A stretch of 64,000 bases of DNA. Source: an uncultured Christensenellaceae bacterium. GTDB taxonomy: Bacteria; Bacillota; Clostridia; Christensenellales; Borkfalkiaceae. The translations under genes and the position numbers were made by a program. The stretch is from assembly GCA_910586675.1 (NCBI GenBank), contig CAJUJO010000003.1:38721-102720 (forward strand), written 5' to 3'. Below are positions 37,200-44,998 of this stretch, piece by piece. The number at the start of each line of letters is the position of its first letter. Positions within the stretch are counted from its first letter, which is position 1. The notes under the pieces are model-generated. The model was given only the letters and a program-made list of their open reading frames with translations, was not told the DNA's origin and did not search any database.

Positions 37200-37667
37200 T
37201 GCTATATTTTGGATAAGAAATTTTATATCTGTGCTATTCTGGATTTATTTTCGAGAAAGGTTGTTGCATATAAAATTTCCAACAAACAAACGACTCAGCT
37301 TACCACAGCTACCTTAAAAGCAGCCTTTGTAAACCGAGGTAATCCTGAAAATCTTATATTTCACAGCGATCAAGGATGTCAATACATATCTTATGCCTAT
37401 CAAAAATTATTGCACGATTTACATATTACACAATCATTCTCTAAACCCGCTTGCCCTCGTAATAACAGTGTGATGGAATCTTTTTTTGCTTCACTAAAAA
37501 AAGAAGAAATATATAGAATCCATTATCGATCCGTAAAGGAGTTTAAAGATTCGGTTCAACGATATATGGAATTTTACAACTCAAAGCGATTACACGGAAC
37601 AAACGCATATAAATCGCCTAACGAAAGAGAACGCGTTTATTTTGAGTCCAAAAAACGGGGTTCGTAA
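37200..37667 (+). pseudogene. IS3-family OrfB transposase, C-terminal remnant
   Basis: About 155 residues of the DDE integrase core: FYICAILDLFSRKVVAYKIS, the second aspartate in FHSDQGCQY, and the glutamate in NNSVMESFFASLKKEE, ending in a normal tail (YNSKRLHGTNAYKSPNE). The WVTDITY block with the first aspartate and the whole OrfA are missing. The break at about 37200 coincides with the truncated start of the gene on the other strand. Confidence 0.88.
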
Positions 37668-37679
37668 GATACCCCGTTT
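37653..37679 (+). terminator. Hairpin at the 3' end of the IS3 remnant
   Basis: AAACGGGGT pairs with ACCCCGTTT around a 9-base loop, overlapping the stop codon. This may be the element's own terminator. Confidence 0.5.
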
Positions 37680-37763
37680 CAACTTTGCATCTCAATTTTT
37701 CTCTGTTTCTCAAAAATGCCGTCTAATGATAATCATGTAAAAACGGCTAATTCCCCTACAAAA

Positions 37764-37817
37764 ATGGGTGTTTCAGTCAAACCTGTCTAATCGACCAGTT
37801 CGGATTGAAACACCCAT
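37764..37817 (-). terminator. Terminator after tRNA-Leu(AAG)
   Basis: ATGGGTGTTTCAGTC (37764-37778) pairs with the stretch ending at 37817 (GATTGAAACACCCAT) with one mismatch. A short inner stem lies between. On the minus strand five T follow. It starts 7 bases after the tRNA CCA end. Confidence 0.75.
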
Positions 37818-37820
37818 ATC
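37802..37820. repeat. 19-base repeat, right copy
   Basis: GGATTGAAACACCCATATC, 18 of 19 bases like 20626-20644, same orientation. It is part of the tRNA-Leu terminator arm. Confidence 0.4.
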
Positions 37821-37824
37821 AGCG

Positions 37825-37909
37825 TGGTGCGGTCGACAGGAATTGAACCTGCATGGGGTTAACCACAAGATCCTTAGTCTTGCGCGTCTGCCAGTTCCGC
37901 CACGACCGC
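37825..37909 (-). tRNA. tRNA-Leu(AAG)
   Basis: An 85-base tRNA with acceptor GCGGTCG/CGACCGC, discriminator A and encoded CCA. The anticodon stem CAAGA/TCTTG closes the loop CTAAGGA, giving anticodon AAG after T33, and G37 follows. A long variable arm and the GGTTCAATTCC T-loop fit class II leucine tRNA. An A34 leucine tRNA is unusual in bacteria and would need A-to-I editing to read CUN codons. The tRNA borders the accessory region. Confidence 0.9.
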
Positions 37910-37929
37910 TTGATTTAGCAAGCTTTTTT

Positions 37930-37958
37930 ATTGTACCCCATTGTAAAAGAAAAGTCAA
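37930..37958 (-). promoter_or_regulatory. Promoter of tRNA-Leu(AAG)
   Basis: Minus strand TTGACT (37958-37953), 17-base spacer, TACAAT (37935-37930), about 20 bases before the tRNA. Confidence 0.75.
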
Positions 37959-37964
37959 GTTATA

Positions 37965-38498
37965 TCAATAGAAAAAATTATAAAATTTACGAAATTTTTT
38001 TACTTTTTTTATATACTCTTCCGTTTCCCGATAAGGGATATGAGAGAGGGAAATTCCGTCTTTTGAATATTTTGAATTGCGCAGCCATTCGGACACCTTG
38101 CCTTCCCCCGCATTGTAAGCGGCGAGCGCGGTTTCTTCATCCCGAAAGCGAGATAACAGATAATTCAGGTACAGACAGCCTATTTTAACGTTGAATTCGC
38201 CACGGTATAGTTCTGCGGGAACAAATTCGATTCCCTCTTTGCGGCAAATAAATTCCGCAGTTGAAGGGAGAATCTGCATTACGCCGATTGCTCCCACCCT
38301 GCTTACCGCCCCTTCGGAAAAGTTACTTTCCGCTTTCATTACGGCGTATGCGAGCGGCTGGTCGATACCGCTTCCAAGCACGATTGTACGGTAAGGACGG
38401 GGAAATCCGGCTTTAACCGAAAAAAACAGACACAATAAAAAAACGACGACCGCAAGGATCGTTGCCGTGATCACTGTTGCTCGTTTCCCGTTTGCCAT
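37965..38498 (-). CDS. Lytic transglycosylase, SLT domain
   Basis: The 177-residue product has an N-terminal membrane anchor (about 10-28) and a goose-lysozyme-like SLT domain: the catalytic glutamate in MKAESNFSEGAVS, GAIGVMQILPSTA, and ALAAYNAGEGKV. It cleaves peptidoglycan glycan strands outside the membrane. Start ATG 38498 has AAGGAGAGG upstream. It lies 54 bases after coaE and shares the polA-coaE direction. Confidence 0.9.
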   Translation of the reverse strand: MANGKRATVITATILAVVVFLLCLFFSVKAGFPRPYRTIVLGSGIDQPLAYAVMKAESNFSEGAVSRVGAIGVMQILPSTAEFICRKEGIEFVPAELYRGEFNVKIGCLYLNYLLSRFRDEETALAAYNAGEGKVSEWLRNSKYSKDGISLSHIPYRETEEYIKKVKKFRKFYNFFY

Positions 38499-38552
38499 GC
38501 GCGCACCTCTCCTTAAAAGTATGCGCAATCATAGTAAAAATTTCACGACAAT

Positions 38553-39134
38553 TTATTTTAATGCCAAAAGCGATATTACGCGCTCCGCTTCTTTTTCCAA
38601 CGCTTCCAAATCATCCGAGTTATCGACGATAACACAATCCCGTTCGGTGAGATTTTCACCATTAAACTGCATACGTATACGCGCCACAACTTCTCTTTCG
38701 CTCATACCGTCGCGTTCCATGACGGAACTGATTCGCTCATCTATCCCGCGACGGATATAAACTACGTCGTCGAAAAAACGCTCAAATCCGTTTTCAAATA
38801 AAAGCGGAATTTCGGCAAACAGAATCCCCTTCTCCTTCATGCGGGACAAAAGACGATCCATGATCAAAGGATGGGCAATCGAATTCAATTGCGCAAGCGC
38901 CGCGGCATCGGAAAACACTCGCGCAGACAGCGCCTTGCGGTCGAGTATTCCCCCCTTAACGCATTCGGGAAACAAGCGGAAAATTTCGCCGATATATCGG
39001 GTTTCCCCGCATATTTCCGCATATATTTCGTCGGCGGAAATCACGCCGTACCCCTTCTTTTTCAAAATTTCGGAAAACGTGCTTTTTCCGCTTCCGATTC
39101 CGCCCGTTATCGCAATCCTTTTATTTTGCGTCAT
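38553..39134 (-). CDS. coaE: Dephospho-CoA kinase
   Basis: CoaE phosphorylates dephospho-CoA in the last step of coenzyme A synthesis. The 193-residue product has the P-loop TGGIGSGKST (residues 9-18), and the LIMDRLL and VVYIRRGIDERI regions. ATG 39134 lies inside the end of polA (14-base overlap), so the genes are coupled. polA-coaE-slt order is common in clostridia. Confidence 0.93.
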   Translation of the reverse strand: MTQNKRIAITGGIGSGKSTFSEILKKKGYGVISADEIYAEICGETRYIGEIFRLFPECVKGGILDRKALSARVFSDAAALAQLNSIAHPLIMDRLLSRMKEKGILFAEIPLLFENGFERFFDDVVYIRRGIDERISSVMERDGMSEREVVARIRMQFNGENLTERDCVIVDNSDDLEALEKEAERVISLLALK

Positions 39135-41655
39135 ACCAACTCTTCCCTGTAGACACTTCGGCAATCAGCGGCACGGTTAACCGAACGGCGCCCTCCATCT
39201 CTTCGCGAAGCACCAACGCCGTCCTTTCCGCCTCCTCTTCGGGCGTATCGAGGACTAATTCGTCATGCACCTGCAATACGATTTTCGCCCGAAGTCCTTC
39301 CCTTTTCAGCCGTTCGGAAACTTTCAGCATGGCTATTTTGATAATGTCCGCCGAACTGCCCTGCAAAGGCATATTCATTGCGGCGCGCTCGCCGAAAGAG
39401 CGCAAGCTGTAATTGGAGGAACGCAATTCGGGAATATACCGTTTGCGTCCCGAAATGGTTGTAACGTAACCCTCCTTTTTGGCGAACGCCACGTTTTCGT
39501 CCATATACTCTTTCACCGCTGCATACGTTTGAAAATAACGTTCAATATATTGCTGTGCCTCGGAGGAAGTACCGCCGATGTCTTTGGCGAGTCCGAACGC
39601 GCTGATTCCGTATATAATGCCGAAATTAACGGCTTTTGCCTTTCTCCGCATCAAAGGCGTTACCTCGGATATATCCACTCCGAAAACTTGCGAAGCCGTT
39701 TGAGCGTGAATATCCCGCCCTTCGATATATGCCTGCCGCAGCGGCTTGCAATCGGAAAAATGCGCAAGCAGGCGCAATTCGATTTGAGAATAATCAGCAT
39801 CCAACAGAATATTTCCTTCCCGCGCGATAAACAATTTTCTCAGTTCCCGCCCTTCTTCCTTCCGCACGGGAATATTCTGCAAATTGGGGTTTGCGCTGGA
39901 TAAGCGCCCCGTGGTCGTCATCATTTGATTATAGGTCGTATGCACGATCCCGCCGACAGCAAGAGGCCGAATGCCGTCGATATAAGTGGACTGTAATTTC
40001 TGAATCTCCCGATACCGCAGAATTACGCGGGCGATTTCATGCTTTTCCGCCAACTTTTCCAGCACCTCTGCGCTGGTCGAAAATCCGCCCCGAATATTTT
40101 TTTTCGCTCCCCCGTGATCGTATCCGAGTTTTTCAAACAAAATTTCAGATAGCTGAAAAGGCGATTTCAAATTGAACTTCTGTCCCGCAAGTTCAAAAAT
40201 ACGCTCGGACAAATTATTGAGTTCGTTATTATATTTTTCGGAAAACTCCGGAAACCGCCCCATATCGACGCGAACGCCCGTGCACTCCATTTCATAAAGC
40301 AAAGCAGCAAGAGGAAGCTCCAGTTCGCGATATAGCTTCTCCTCAACCGTTCCCAAGGTTTTCTTCTTCACTTCGCAATAGGCTTTATTCAAAGCAAATG
40401 CACATGCCATTTCGGGCAAAGCGTAATCCTTGGCAAATTCTTTTGCTCCCGAAGGGCGTAAATTGGAATCGCTGACATAGCGAAGAAGCGTTACGTCTTC
40501 AAGCGGACAGGAAATCTTAATCTCCAATTCGTCCATTTTATGCATCAACGTTTTGACATCCGATACAATCGCGCGTTTATCACCCGCAAACATTGCTTCC
40601 AGAATATCTCTCACGTCGCTTTCAAATAAACCGGAAGACAAGATATCGCGTTTGATTCGGAGGAGATACTCCGTCTCGTTAAAATATATATGATACCCTT
40701 CCTCTTCCGCACAAAACGTAAATTCCGAAGTTTTGGAAAATTCCTTCAAAAAACTTTCTTTATCGGAACATTCAACGGTTTTTATATCGGTTTTCCGTTC
40801 CGAAGGGAAATATTCGCTGTCCACAAGCGAACGAAATTCAAGGCGCGCATACATGGCGCGCGCTTCTTCCGAAAAAGGAAGATTCAGCCGACAGTCTTCT
40901 AATTTGATATCAAGCGGAACGTTCGTATCAATTACGGAAAGCGCATGCGAAAGGTAGGCCATATCGCGCTGTTCTTCTAATTTTTTCCGTATGGATACTG
41001 AAACTTTATCGAGATTATCATAAACGCCGTCGAGCGTCCGATATTCGCGCAACAACTCCATCGCGCTTTTCGGCCCGATACCGCGAACGCCGGGAATATT
41101 GTCGGAAGAATCCCCCATTAGAGATTTTTGTTCTATGATCTGATAAGGGAAAATACCCTCCTTCTCGAAAAAATTATCTTCCGTCAAAAGGTCGATATCG
41201 CTTACGCCGCGTCGCGTAAAACAGACATTAACGTTTTTCTTTACCAATTGATAAGAATCGCGGTCGCCCGTATAAATATACGTTTCCACACCGTCGAAAG
41301 AGCGAGAAAGCGTTCCGATAATATCATCTGCCTCATATCCCGCTTTTTCCACCGCACAAACATTCATTGCGCGAAGCAAATCTTTCAATACGGGAACCTG
41401 TACGCAAAGCTCTTCCGGCATCGGTTTCCGCGTTCCCTTGTAACCGTCGTACATTTTATGACGAAACGTAGGTGCGTGAACGTCAAACGCAACAGCGATA
41501 TACGCGGGTTTCTTTTCTTCTATAATCTTAAAAACAAGTTTAATAAAGCCGAAAATGCCGTTTGTCGGAAGCCCGTCTTTTGTAGAAAATACACTCATTG
41601 CGTAATATGCACGATTGAGAAGACTGTTTCCGTCAATCAATATCAATTTATCCAT
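39121..41655 (-). CDS. polA: DNA polymerase I
   Basis: The 844-residue product has the 5'-3' exonuclease domain (LILIDGNSLLNRAYYA at the start; GYEADDIIGTL; MGDSSDNIPGV), a 3'-5' exonuclease-like domain that lacks the usual DxE and YxxxD acidic residues and is probably inactive, and the polymerase domain (LDADYSQIELRLLAHFS, RRKAKAVNFGIIYGIS, QVHDELVLDTP). Inactive proofreading is common in Firmicutes Pol I. No ribosome binding site precedes ATG 41655, but a promoter ends 6 bases before it. Confidence 0.95.
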   Translation of the reverse strand: MDKLILIDGNSLLNRAYYAMSVFSTKDGLPTNGIFGFIKLVFKIIEEKKPAYIAVAFDVHAPTFRHKMYDGYKGTRKPMPEELCVQVPVLKDLLRAMNVCAVEKAGYEADDIIGTLSRSFDGVETYIYTGDRDSYQLVKKNVNVCFTRRGVSDIDLLTEDNFFEKEGIFPYQIIEQKSLMGDSSDNIPGVRGIGPKSAMELLREYRTLDGVYDNLDKVSVSIRKKLEEQRDMAYLSHALSVIDTNVPLDIKLEDCRLNLPFSEEARAMYARLEFRSLVDSEYFPSERKTDIKTVECSDKESFLKEFSKTSEFTFCAEEEGYHIYFNETEYLLRIKRDILSSGLFESDVRDILEAMFAGDKRAIVSDVKTLMHKMDELEIKISCPLEDVTLLRYVSDSNLRPSGAKEFAKDYALPEMACAFALNKAYCEVKKKTLGTVEEKLYRELELPLAALLYEMECTGVRVDMGRFPEFSEKYNNELNNLSERIFELAGQKFNLKSPFQLSEILFEKLGYDHGGAKKNIRGGFSTSAEVLEKLAEKHEIARVILRYREIQKLQSTYIDGIRPLAVGGIVHTTYNQMMTTTGRLSSANPNLQNIPVRKEEGRELRKLFIAREGNILLDADYSQIELRLLAHFSDCKPLRQAYIEGRDIHAQTASQVFGVDISEVTPLMRRKAKAVNFGIIYGISAFGLAKDIGGTSSEAQQYIERYFQTYAAVKEYMDENVAFAKKEGYVTTISGRKRYIPELRSSNYSLRSFGERAAMNMPLQGSSADIIKIAMLKVSERLKREGLRAKIVLQVHDELVLDTPEEEAERTALVLREEMEGAVRLTVPLIAEVSTGKSWYDAK

Positions 41656-41661
41656 GCGCCT

Positions 41662-41690
41662 ATTTTACCACTTTTTGTCTGCAAATGCAA
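41662..41690 (-). promoter_or_regulatory. Sigma-A promoter of polA, predicted leaderless
   Basis: Minus strand TTGCAT (41690-41685), 17-base spacer, TAAAAT (41667-41662). The base 7 positions after the -10 is 41655, the A of the polA ATG. Confidence 0.7.
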
Positions 41691-41743
41691 GTTGTTTCCA
41701 AAATAACATATTGTCAGCCCCAAAAAGGATGGTAGTAAAAAAT

Positions 41744-41774
41744 AAAAAACTCTGTCCGTAAGACAAAGTTTTTT
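41744..41774 (-). terminator. Terminator after tRNA-Leu(CAA)
   Basis: AAAAAACTCTGTC pairs with GACAAAGTTTTTT (one mismatch), loop of 5, 25 bases after the tRNA. Confidence 0.8.
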
Positions 41775-41799
41775 ATGAGGTTTCAACCTCTATCGCCAT

Positions 41800-41886
41800 T
41801 GGTGCCGCTGATCGGAGTCGAACCGATACGGTATCACTACCATCGGATTTTGAGTCCGACGCGTCTGCCAATTCCACCACAGCGGC
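41800..41886 (-). tRNA. tRNA-Leu(CAA)
   Basis: An 87-base class II tRNA, acceptor GCCGCTG/CAGCGGC with encoded CCA. Anticodon stem TCGGA/TCCGA and loop CTCAAAA give CAA, reading UUG. It has a long variable arm and GGTTCGACTCC T-arm. Confidence 0.95.
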
Positions 41887-41899
41887 AAAAGCATAATAA

Positions 41900-41928
41900 A
41901 TTATATCGCAATACCGAGATAAACGCAA
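41900..41928 (-). promoter_or_regulatory. Promoter of tRNA-Leu(CAA)
   Basis: Minus strand TTGCGT (41928-41923), 17-base spacer, TATAAT (41905-41900). Confidence 0.75.
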
Positions 41929-41966
41929 GCATTTTTTACCGTTTCTCGGAAATTACCGACAATTAT

Positions 41967-42866
41967 TTATCTTTCTTCCAATTTTCTGATTTTGGAAATA
42001 AAAAATCCTTCATACAGTTCATTCGGGCAAACGGTCAAACTTCCGAAATCTTCGCAGATTATGGGCAACATCCTAAACTTATCCGTTTTGAGCGGTACAA
42101 TTTCCGCACCGCCGAGCGATACGACGCGTTTGACCAAATCTGCATTTTCTTGTTTTAATACGGAGCAGGTGGAATAAATTATTTCTCCCCCTTTACGAAG
42201 CATTTTCAACGCTTGGAAAAGCAATTTTTCCTGTAATGTCGCACAGTTACGGATTAATTTTTCCGATATACAGAGCGGGTAGCTTAAATCAAGCGTTCCG
42301 CTTCCGCTGCAAGGCGCATCGAGCAAGATTTTATCAAACCTAAAAAAGTCGTCGAGCTTTGTCGCGTCGACATTCATAACAGTAATATTTTTTGCGCCCA
42401 TTTTTTCGATATTGAATTTAAGACGCTGCGCCCTGATTTTATCCTTTTCACAAGCGGTGATAAAAGCTTTGTTACATGTAAGCGCGGCAATTTGAGTTGT
42501 CTTCCCTCCGGGGGCCGCCGTCATATCGAGTATATTTTCTCCGACTTCGGGAGCCAGAAACAGCGGAGGAAGCATAGATGAAAGACTTTGCAGATAGATT
42601 TCCCCGCGCTTATAAATTTCGGTTTTTCGGATGTCGGATTCTTGAACGTCTTGGAGAATAAACGCTTCTTTGTTCCATGCAGGACGGGAAAAGCGAATCC
42701 CTGCATCCGATAAAAAAGCGACCACCTCTTGTAAATCGGCTTTTAAGGTATTAACGCGAAATGTTACAGGGCGTCTTTTTGAATATCCCGAAAAAATAAT
42801 GCCGGCAGTTTCATCGCCGTACTGCCCGATAAGCATAGTGCGTAAAAAAGCGGGAATTTCCGACAT
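41967..42866 (-). CDS. NOL1/NOP2/Sun-family RNA m5C methyltransferase
   Basis: The 299-residue product has the SAM motif DMTAAPGGKTT, the DAPCSGSGT catalytic cysteine motif and the second cysteine in YSTCSVLKQEN, so it can methylate cytosine C5 in rRNA or tRNA. It lacks the C-terminal RNA-binding domain of RsmF and the NusB-like domain of RsmB, so the exact substrate is open. Start ATG 42866 has GGAG 9 bases upstream. It follows the flavodoxin gene by 27 bases. Confidence 0.88.
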   Translation of the reverse strand: MSEIPAFLRTMLIGQYGDETAGIIFSGYSKRRPVTFRVNTLKADLQEVVAFLSDAGIRFSRPAWNKEAFILQDVQESDIRKTEIYKRGEIYLQSLSSMLPPLFLAPEVGENILDMTAAPGGKTTQIAALTCNKAFITACEKDKIRAQRLKFNIEKMGAKNITVMNVDATKLDDFFRFDKILLDAPCSGSGTLDLSYPLCISEKLIRNCATLQEKLLFQALKMLRKGGEIIYSTCSVLKQENADLVKRVVSLGGAEIVPLKTDKFRMLPIICEDFGSLTVCPNELYEGFFISKIRKLEER

Positions 42867-42893
42867 AACTCTCATCTCCAAACTTTCAGATGG

Positions 42894-43388
42894 TCAGCGT
42901 CCGAGTTTCTCGTTCTTTTTCATTTGCAAAATCCATTCGTCAACCGTTTCCTCGGGCGTAACCTGAGTTTTACCGTCGAATTTTACGTTCAACTGCGGTT
43001 CGAGAATCGCTTTTTTGAATACGCGTTTCAACTCGCTCGACGTACGGCCGATTTTTCCGTCATGCGTTACAAACGGATAAACGTGTTTTCCGCCCCAAAA
43101 TTTCGAAGAGAGGTATGTACGCATTGCCGGAGCATAACTCCCCCACCATACAGGCGTACCGATAAATATTCCGTCATAACTTTCATAATCGATATCCATC
43201 GGTTTCAATTCAGGGATATATCCGCTTTGAACTTCTCTTTGCCCCAAGCTCAACAGGACATCGTAATCGTCCGGATAGTCCTTTACAGTTTGAAGTTCGA
43301 TAATATCCGCCCTGAACTCGCTCGCAATTTTTGCGGCAACTCTGCGTGTATTCCCCCCCAAAGAATAATAAACCACCAGTTTTTTCAT
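42894..43388 (-). CDS. Flavodoxin-family protein
   Basis: The 164-residue product has the FMN phosphate loop near the N terminus (VVYYSLGGNTRRVA), GTPVWWGSYAPAMRTYL, and the flavodoxin Rossmann layout. Related proteins in anaerobes are small FMN oxidoreductases that carry electrons. Start ATG 43388 has GGAGG at 8 bases. A promoter with an 8-base dyad suggests repressor control, perhaps redox or MarR/HxlR-like; no regulator gene is adjacent. Confidence 0.85.
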   Translation of the reverse strand: MKKLVVYYSLGGNTRRVAAKIASEFRADIIELQTVKDYPDDYDVLLSLGQREVQSGYIPELKPMDIDYESYDGIFIGTPVWWGSYAPAMRTYLSSKFWGGKHVYPFVTHDGKIGRTSSELKRVFKKAILEPQLNVKFDGKTQVTPEETVDEWILQMKKNEKLGR

Positions 43389-43450
43389 ACCGAAACCTCC
43401 AATATCACTATATGATGAAACTGTCAATTTGTCCTTTTATAAAATGAAAC

Positions 43451-43499
43451 TTGTACTTTAATACGAGATGATTATATCATAAGTACAATCAAATGTAAA
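43451..43499 (-). promoter_or_regulatory. Flavodoxin promoter with flanking dyad operator
   Basis: Minus strand TTTACA (43499-43494), 17-base spacer, TATAAT (43476-43471). TTGTACTT and AAGTACAA (43451-43458 and 43481-43488) form an 8-base dyad that brackets the -10. Confidence 0.7.
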
Positions 43500-43546
43500 T
43501 ATTTTCTTCGCGTGTAAAACAATGAATTATCCGTTTTTTTCCGTTA

Positions 43547-44998
43547 TCAAAACTTTCTTGACCAGACTTTCGGAGTAAACAGTAACAGAATCGGAAAAAT
43601 TTCCAATCTGCCGATCAGCATATCCGCCATCATTACAAGCTTTGAACTCCACTGAAAGGAAGAATAAGAAGCTGTTGCGCCGATTTCCACAGAGAGATTG
43701 GGCCCCATATTGTTAAACATGGTCAGTGAAGTGTAAAATGAAACAGAAAATGTATTTCCGAGCAAGCTTAACAGCAAAACGGAAACGGCGAATACAAGAA
43801 TCCATATCAAAAAATAACCGACGATTCCGTCCGTTTCGCGCTTGGAAAGAGCCTTTTTATTGAGCTTTACGAGATGAACACTGTTCGGCCGTATAGATTC
43901 CGAAAGATTGACCGCAGCTGTCTTCACCACGACCATCATGCGGGAAAACTTTAAACCGCCTCCCGTACTGCCCGCGCATGCGCCGAGCACGGATACGACC
44001 GTAAGGATTCCCTTAGCCGCTTCCGACCACTGGGCAAAATCCACCGTTGTGAAACCCGTTGAAGAACCCAACGTCGCTACGGCAAAAACGGCCTCTCGAA
44101 GCGCAACGCCGAAGCTCCCGACGGCGGAAACAATACTCACCGCCACCGCCAGGATACAGACGACGATGTAAATAAAATACGTGCGCAGTTCTTCGTTTTT
44201 ATACGCTATGGAAATTTTTCCGATCACCAACAGATAATAAATGTTGAAATTGACGGAAAATATGAGCATAAACACGGCGAGTACGATTTCGACGTAAAGG
44301 CTTCCGTACGCCGCGATGCTAGCATCGGTAACTGCAAAACCGCCCGTTCCCGCCGTAGAAAGCGCGAGATTAAAGCTGTCGAAGAAGGAAAGACCGCCGC
44401 ACAAAAGAAAAATCGTTTCCAGCAGCGTAAGCGCGAGATAAATAAAATAGAGAATTGCCGCCGAATGACGCACTTTGCTCACAAGTTTACCGACCTGTGG
44501 TCCGGGCGACTCGAATTTCAGCAGCTGAAATGTACTGCCGTCCGAAGAAGGCAAAACGGCAAGAATAAATACGAGGATCCCCATTCCCCCGATCCAGTGC
44601 GTTAAAGAGCGCCACATGAGCATACTGCGCGGCAATACTTCGACTCTGTCGAGTATCGTTGCGCCCGTTGTCGTAAATCCGCTGATCGTTTCAAATACAG
44701 CGTCGAAATAATTTGGGATAGCGCCGCCGAAGAGGAATGGTAGCGCGCCGATCAGCGACACAACGATCCAGGATATCCCTACGATGACAAGCCCCTCTTT
44801 GCTGCCGAGCTTTTTATTTTTCGGCGCTTTCGGCGCAAGCGCAAATCCTACGCCCAAATAAACCAGCGCCGTATAAAAAAAGCAGAGCGATTCCTCCCAC
44901 TCTAAATAACAAAAAGCGGTGATGATGGGAATCAGAAGAAATGCGCTGATCACTTTACAAATCAAACCGAGATAGTAAACGGTAGCACGGTAATTCAT
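43547..44998 (-). CDS. trkH: Potassium uptake protein TrkH/KtrB
   Basis: The 483-residue integral membrane protein has the four-repeat potassium pore: ISGFTTTGATIL, STAGTGGFAVTD, GSSTGFTTVDF, FNNMGPNLS, with SLTHWIGGMGILVF in the first half and CAGSTGGGLKFSR after the third. It moves potassium, often with sodium or protons. It overlaps trkA by 4 bases; TrkA is its regulatory subunit. Confidence 0.94.
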   Translation of the reverse strand: MNYRATVYYLGLICKVISAFLLIPIITAFCYLEWEESLCFFYTALVYLGVGFALAPKAPKNKKLGSKEGLVIVGISWIVVSLIGALPFLFGGAIPNYFDAVFETISGFTTTGATILDRVEVLPRSMLMWRSLTHWIGGMGILVFILAVLPSSDGSTFQLLKFESPGPQVGKLVSKVRHSAAILYFIYLALTLLETIFLLCGGLSFFDSFNLALSTAGTGGFAVTDASIAAYGSLYVEIVLAVFMLIFSVNFNIYYLLVIGKISIAYKNEELRTYFIYIVVCILAVAVSIVSAVGSFGVALREAVFAVATLGSSTGFTTVDFAQWSEAAKGILTVVSVLGACAGSTGGGLKFSRMMVVVKTAAVNLSESIRPNSVHLVKLNKKALSKRETDGIVGYFLIWILVFAVSVLLLSLLGNTFSVSFYTSLTMFNNMGPNLSVEIGATASYSSFQWSSKLVMMADMLIGRLEIFPILLLFTPKVWSRKF

